A stretch of 22,608 bases of DNA from Bigelowiella natans CCMP2755 (Eukaryota; Cercozoa; Chlorarachniophyceae). Location: assembly GCA_000320545.1 (NCBI GenBank), contig ADNK01002568.1, positions 1 through 22,608 of the forward strand, read 5' to 3'. Positions 21,201-22,608 of this stretch are shown piece by piece. The notes below the pieces were generated by a model. It worked only from the letters and a program-made list of their open reading frames with translations, made no database searches and was not told the DNA's origin. How positions within the stretch are numbered: the first letter of the stretch is position 1; the number at the start of each line of letters is the position of its first letter. Position numbers and translations under genes: made by a program.

Positions 21201-22608
21201 CTTGGGTTACTACTTATACGATAACTGCAGAGAGCATCAACGAGTTACGAAAGAAGTTTCTGTACGCAAAGAGCCGGGTGAAGAGGAGAGAATAGCGAGT
21301 CACTAGGAGAGAAATATGGGGGGGAAGGTCGGCGGAAGGGGATCCGTTTTTTATTTGGATACTGCCATCATCGCCACCACTGTCGCACACATCAGGCACA
21401 CACACGAACATAAACATGCGTGCGCACTAAATGAAAGCCATTCCTTCTCCTCTTCTTTTGATGTACTCTACTACTACTACTGCTACTACTACTACTACTA
21501 CTACTTCTACTAATACTTCTACTTCTACCAATAATTTCTGCACAGCTCCAGAACTTCCGTGATAGTGAGAGGAAAGCGGAAGAGAAACAGCTTCCTACCA
21601 CAGTCATCCCTACTACTGCTGCTGAATCAGCAAGGGGGGGGGCAGGTAGCAGCCCTGGTGGCAAGGAGGCTATAGAACTGCGGAGGCTCCGTTCCGATGG
21701 GACATCGGAGAACTCGCGAATCCCCCTGCAAATTCACAACGCCAGGTTTTCATTGGACAACGAGATCACTCATAAGGTCATGGGCGTGGTGCAGATATCT
21801 GTTACCTAGGCTGCTGCGCTGCTGCTTCATCTCTATTTTCAATCTCACTATCCTCTCCCCCATCTTCCCGCGCTACTCGTCATCATTATCATTATCATCA
21901 TCATAATGATTTGCTTACCGTCTTCTTCTTTTTCTTCTTCTTCTTCTTCTTCTTCTTCTTCTTCTTCTCGCAGATCTTTACCTTCCATCCGTGGGCGAAC
22001 ATCACCCCGGAAGCCGAAGAAAAAAGAAAGGCGAGAAAAGAGAGAGAGGATCGTGCTGCTAAGAAGGCAGAGAAGCGGGGGGAGGAGAAACACGATACCG
22101 CCGCCGATTCCAAGCACAGCAGCGGCGTCAGTAGTCAGGGCAGCAGTGGGGGGGGGGAGGAGAAAGAACTATCACTGGGGAAGGAAAAAACGGAAATGCA
22201 GAGGAAAATGACTGATCAAAAGACCCTCAGTGAAGGGAAGGAGGCGGCGGCGGGGGCGGCGGGGGCAGCTGATTCGATCTCGTGCGCCGCTCCCGCCTCT
22301 TCATCCTCGTCGTCTTCGAACGAGGAAAAGGCGATGAAGGGGGGGGGCAGCAGCAATAAAACATTGTTTGCGGATTGCGACGTCGATCTCGATGCTGCGA
22401 GGATATCATGGTTAGCCCTGGATCTTGATGGAGACGGGTAAATCATCATCATTATCGTCATCATCATCGTTATCATCATCATCATCGTAGGGGTGGGGGT
22501 AGAGGATGGGAGAGTAGCCGTAGAGCCACCTCGCATTTTGACTTTCATTTTGCTAACTATTGACCTATTGACATAAAGTAGTGAGCTATGAACGTCAGAT
22601 ACAACGTA
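16206..22608 (+). CDS. Voltage-gated cation channel alpha subunit (four-domain type), N-terminal part, runs off the right edge
   Basis: Pore-forming plasma-membrane cation channel of the CaV/NaV/NALCN superfamily. The 21 exons below are GT-AG and in phase: 16206-16481, 16740-16789, 17010-17068, 17189-17325, 17442-17584, 17792-17919, 18031-18128, 18424-18495, 18741-18795, 18966-19031, 19327-19406, 19517-19566, 19776-19827, 19985-20050, 20248-20291, 20542-20593, 20895-20991, 21119-21156, 21233-21277, 21546-21776, 21974-22437. The ATG at 16206 is the first after an in-frame TAG. S1 has FDGFIIAMILVNCFFISLN, S2 FAAIFLMEMVLKFIGLGF and S3 WNIMDFCIVVLSLVALL. S4 reads FLRLIRVFRPLRAVNRWKSL with Arg every third residue. 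S5 lies in 18424-18495. The Cys-containing pore turret is in exons 18741-19031. The pore helix is FDIVYNAAFQ, the filter SIQGEGNFD and S6 WIYFALIFILLT plus VVSMNILMAAIEDSY. A long charged linker follows and ends in the start of an EF-hand loop (DLDGDG). About 767 residues are visible. Resemblance is closest to domain I of such channels, which suits its position right after the N-terminus. Confidence 0.92.
16597..16681. repeat. (GT)n-(AT)n compound microsatellite
   Basis: About 19 GT units, a short spacer, then about 19 AT units, in the first intron of the channel gene. Confidence 0.95.
17091..17128. repeat. Poly-G followed by (GGGC)n
   Basis: About 17 G, then GGGC units, in the channel intron before exon 17189-17325. 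The G-strand is the coding strand, so the tract could form a G-quadruplex in the pre-mRNA. Confidence 0.9.
17596..17648. repeat. (CA)n and (CAT)n
   Basis: CA units to about 17610 then CAT units to 17648, starting 12 nt after the donor of channel exon 17442-17584. Confidence 0.95.
17717..17784. repeat. (GAT)n and poly-T
   Basis: GAT units at 17717-17743 and a run of about 17 T at 17768-17784. The T run is the polypyrimidine tract of the acceptor at 17791. Confidence 0.95.
18031..18128 (+). other. S4 voltage-sensor exon of the channel
   Basis: The exon encodes five arginines and then lysines at three- or four-residue spacing within FLRLIRVFRPLRAVNRWK, the gating-charge pattern of a voltage sensor. 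The RPLRAVNRWKSL end resembles domain I and III S4 segments of CaV/NaV channels. Confidence 0.9.
18163..18224. repeat. (GT)n-(GA)n compound microsatellite
   Basis: GT to 18190 then GA to 18224, in the intron after the S4 exon. It has the same GT-then-GA arrangement as 14939-15025. Confidence 0.95.
18507..18572. repeat. Imperfect (GAT)n
   Basis: GAT/GAC/GATAGT units 11 nt after the donor of the S5 exon. Confidence 0.9.
18676..18720. repeat. (ATCC)n
   Basis: ATCC units with variants just upstream of the acceptor at 18740, contributing to its pyrimidine-rich tract. Confidence 0.8.
19327..19827 (+). other. Pore loop and start of S6, split over three exons
   Basis: Exon 19327-19406 carries NPNFGLMSFDIVYNAAFQ. 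Exon 19517-19566 carries SIQGEGNFDILYNLQD. Exon 19776-19827 carries YSPWSWIYFALIFILLT. Aligned to CaV domain I (ITMEGWTDVLYWMND), the selectivity Glu and the following Gly are kept and the Trp is Asn. Confidence 0.85.
19579..19716. repeat. (GGA)n and (GT)n
   Basis: GGA units at about 19579-19611 and GT at about 19696-19716, in the intron between the filter exon and the S6 exon. Confidence 0.9.
20476..20640. repeat. (ATC)n before and (GAT)n after exon 20542-20593
   Basis: ATC/GTC/GTT units run from about 20476 to the acceptor at 20541. After the exon a GAT tract lies at about 20616-20640. The exon is thus bracketed by complementary triplet repeats. Confidence 0.9.
21465..21535. repeat. (CTA)n/(CTT)n
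   Basis: CTA units with TTC variants ending about 10 nt before the acceptor at 21545. Confidence 0.9.
21880..21969. repeat. (ATC)n and (TTC)n
   Basis: ATC/ATT units at about 21880-21905 and TTC units at 21926-21969. The TTC tract is the pyrimidine tract of the acceptor CGCAG at 21973. Confidence 0.95.
22390..22437 (+). other. Partial EF-hand in the channel linker, split by an intron
   Basis: The exon ends with a helix-like stretch followed by LALDLDGDG, matching the first half of an EF-hand loop (DxDxDG). The donor GTAAAT at 22438 splits the loop, so the second half should be in an exon beyond or near the right edge. Confidence 0.6.
22443..22489. repeat. Imperfect (ATC)n
   Basis: ATC/GTC units starting right after the donor at 22438 in the intron that follows the last visible channel exon. 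Confidence 0.9.

Noticed and set aside
1-22608. CRISPR array, insertion sequence or prokaryotic operon
   Set aside because: The repeats are simple microsatellites without spacers, and all genes are spliced eukaryotic genes. No transposase or reverse transcriptase motif was seen.

Overview
The window is nuclear DNA from a eukaryote, most likely a microbial one (protist or alga). Six protein-coding genes can be assembled from short exons (about 15 to 460 nt). Almost every junction between listed exons obeys GT-AG and keeps reading phase, and stops are TAA, TAG and TGA, so the standard code fits. No bacterial-type operons, insertion sequences, CRISPR arrays or convincing RNA genes were seen. The lineage cannot be fixed from the sequence. 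A possible algal-type leader on the Nudix protein and dense introns would suit several protist groups.

Layout: (1) about 1-4453, minus strand: a protein kinase running off the left edge, with a helical N-terminal region and a catalytic domain whose HRD motif reads HTD. Its introns are packed with microsatellites. (2) 5570-8022, minus: a complete 12-exon Nudix hydrolase of about 304 residues with a possible targeting leader. (3) 8394-9349, plus: a complete 6-exon DENR/Tma22-type translation factor, divergent from the Nudix gene across 371 bp. (4) 10320-12062, minus: a LIM - zinc ribbon - zinc ribbon - LIM protein, 12 exons, one junction unresolved. (5) 13344-15405, minus: a conserved-looking multi-exon protein that I do not recognise. 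(6) 16206 to the right edge, plus: a voltage-gated cation channel of the four-domain (CaV/NaV/NALCN) type. One full S1-S6 unit, a long charged linker and the start of an EF-hand lie inside the window. The rest is beyond it.

No shared pathway is evident. The genes are single-copy eukaryotic functions: signalling, nucleotide or diphosphate hydrolysis, translation, protein scaffolding and ion conduction. Microsatellites are very unevenly distributed. They crowd the introns of the two end genes and are nearly absent from about 3.4 to 13.6 kb apart from one (CT)n tract and one poly-C run. In several introns the repeat itself provides, or directly abuts, the splice donor or acceptor.

Gene models were built by hand from splice sites, phase and family resemblance. 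No alignment or transcript data were available.
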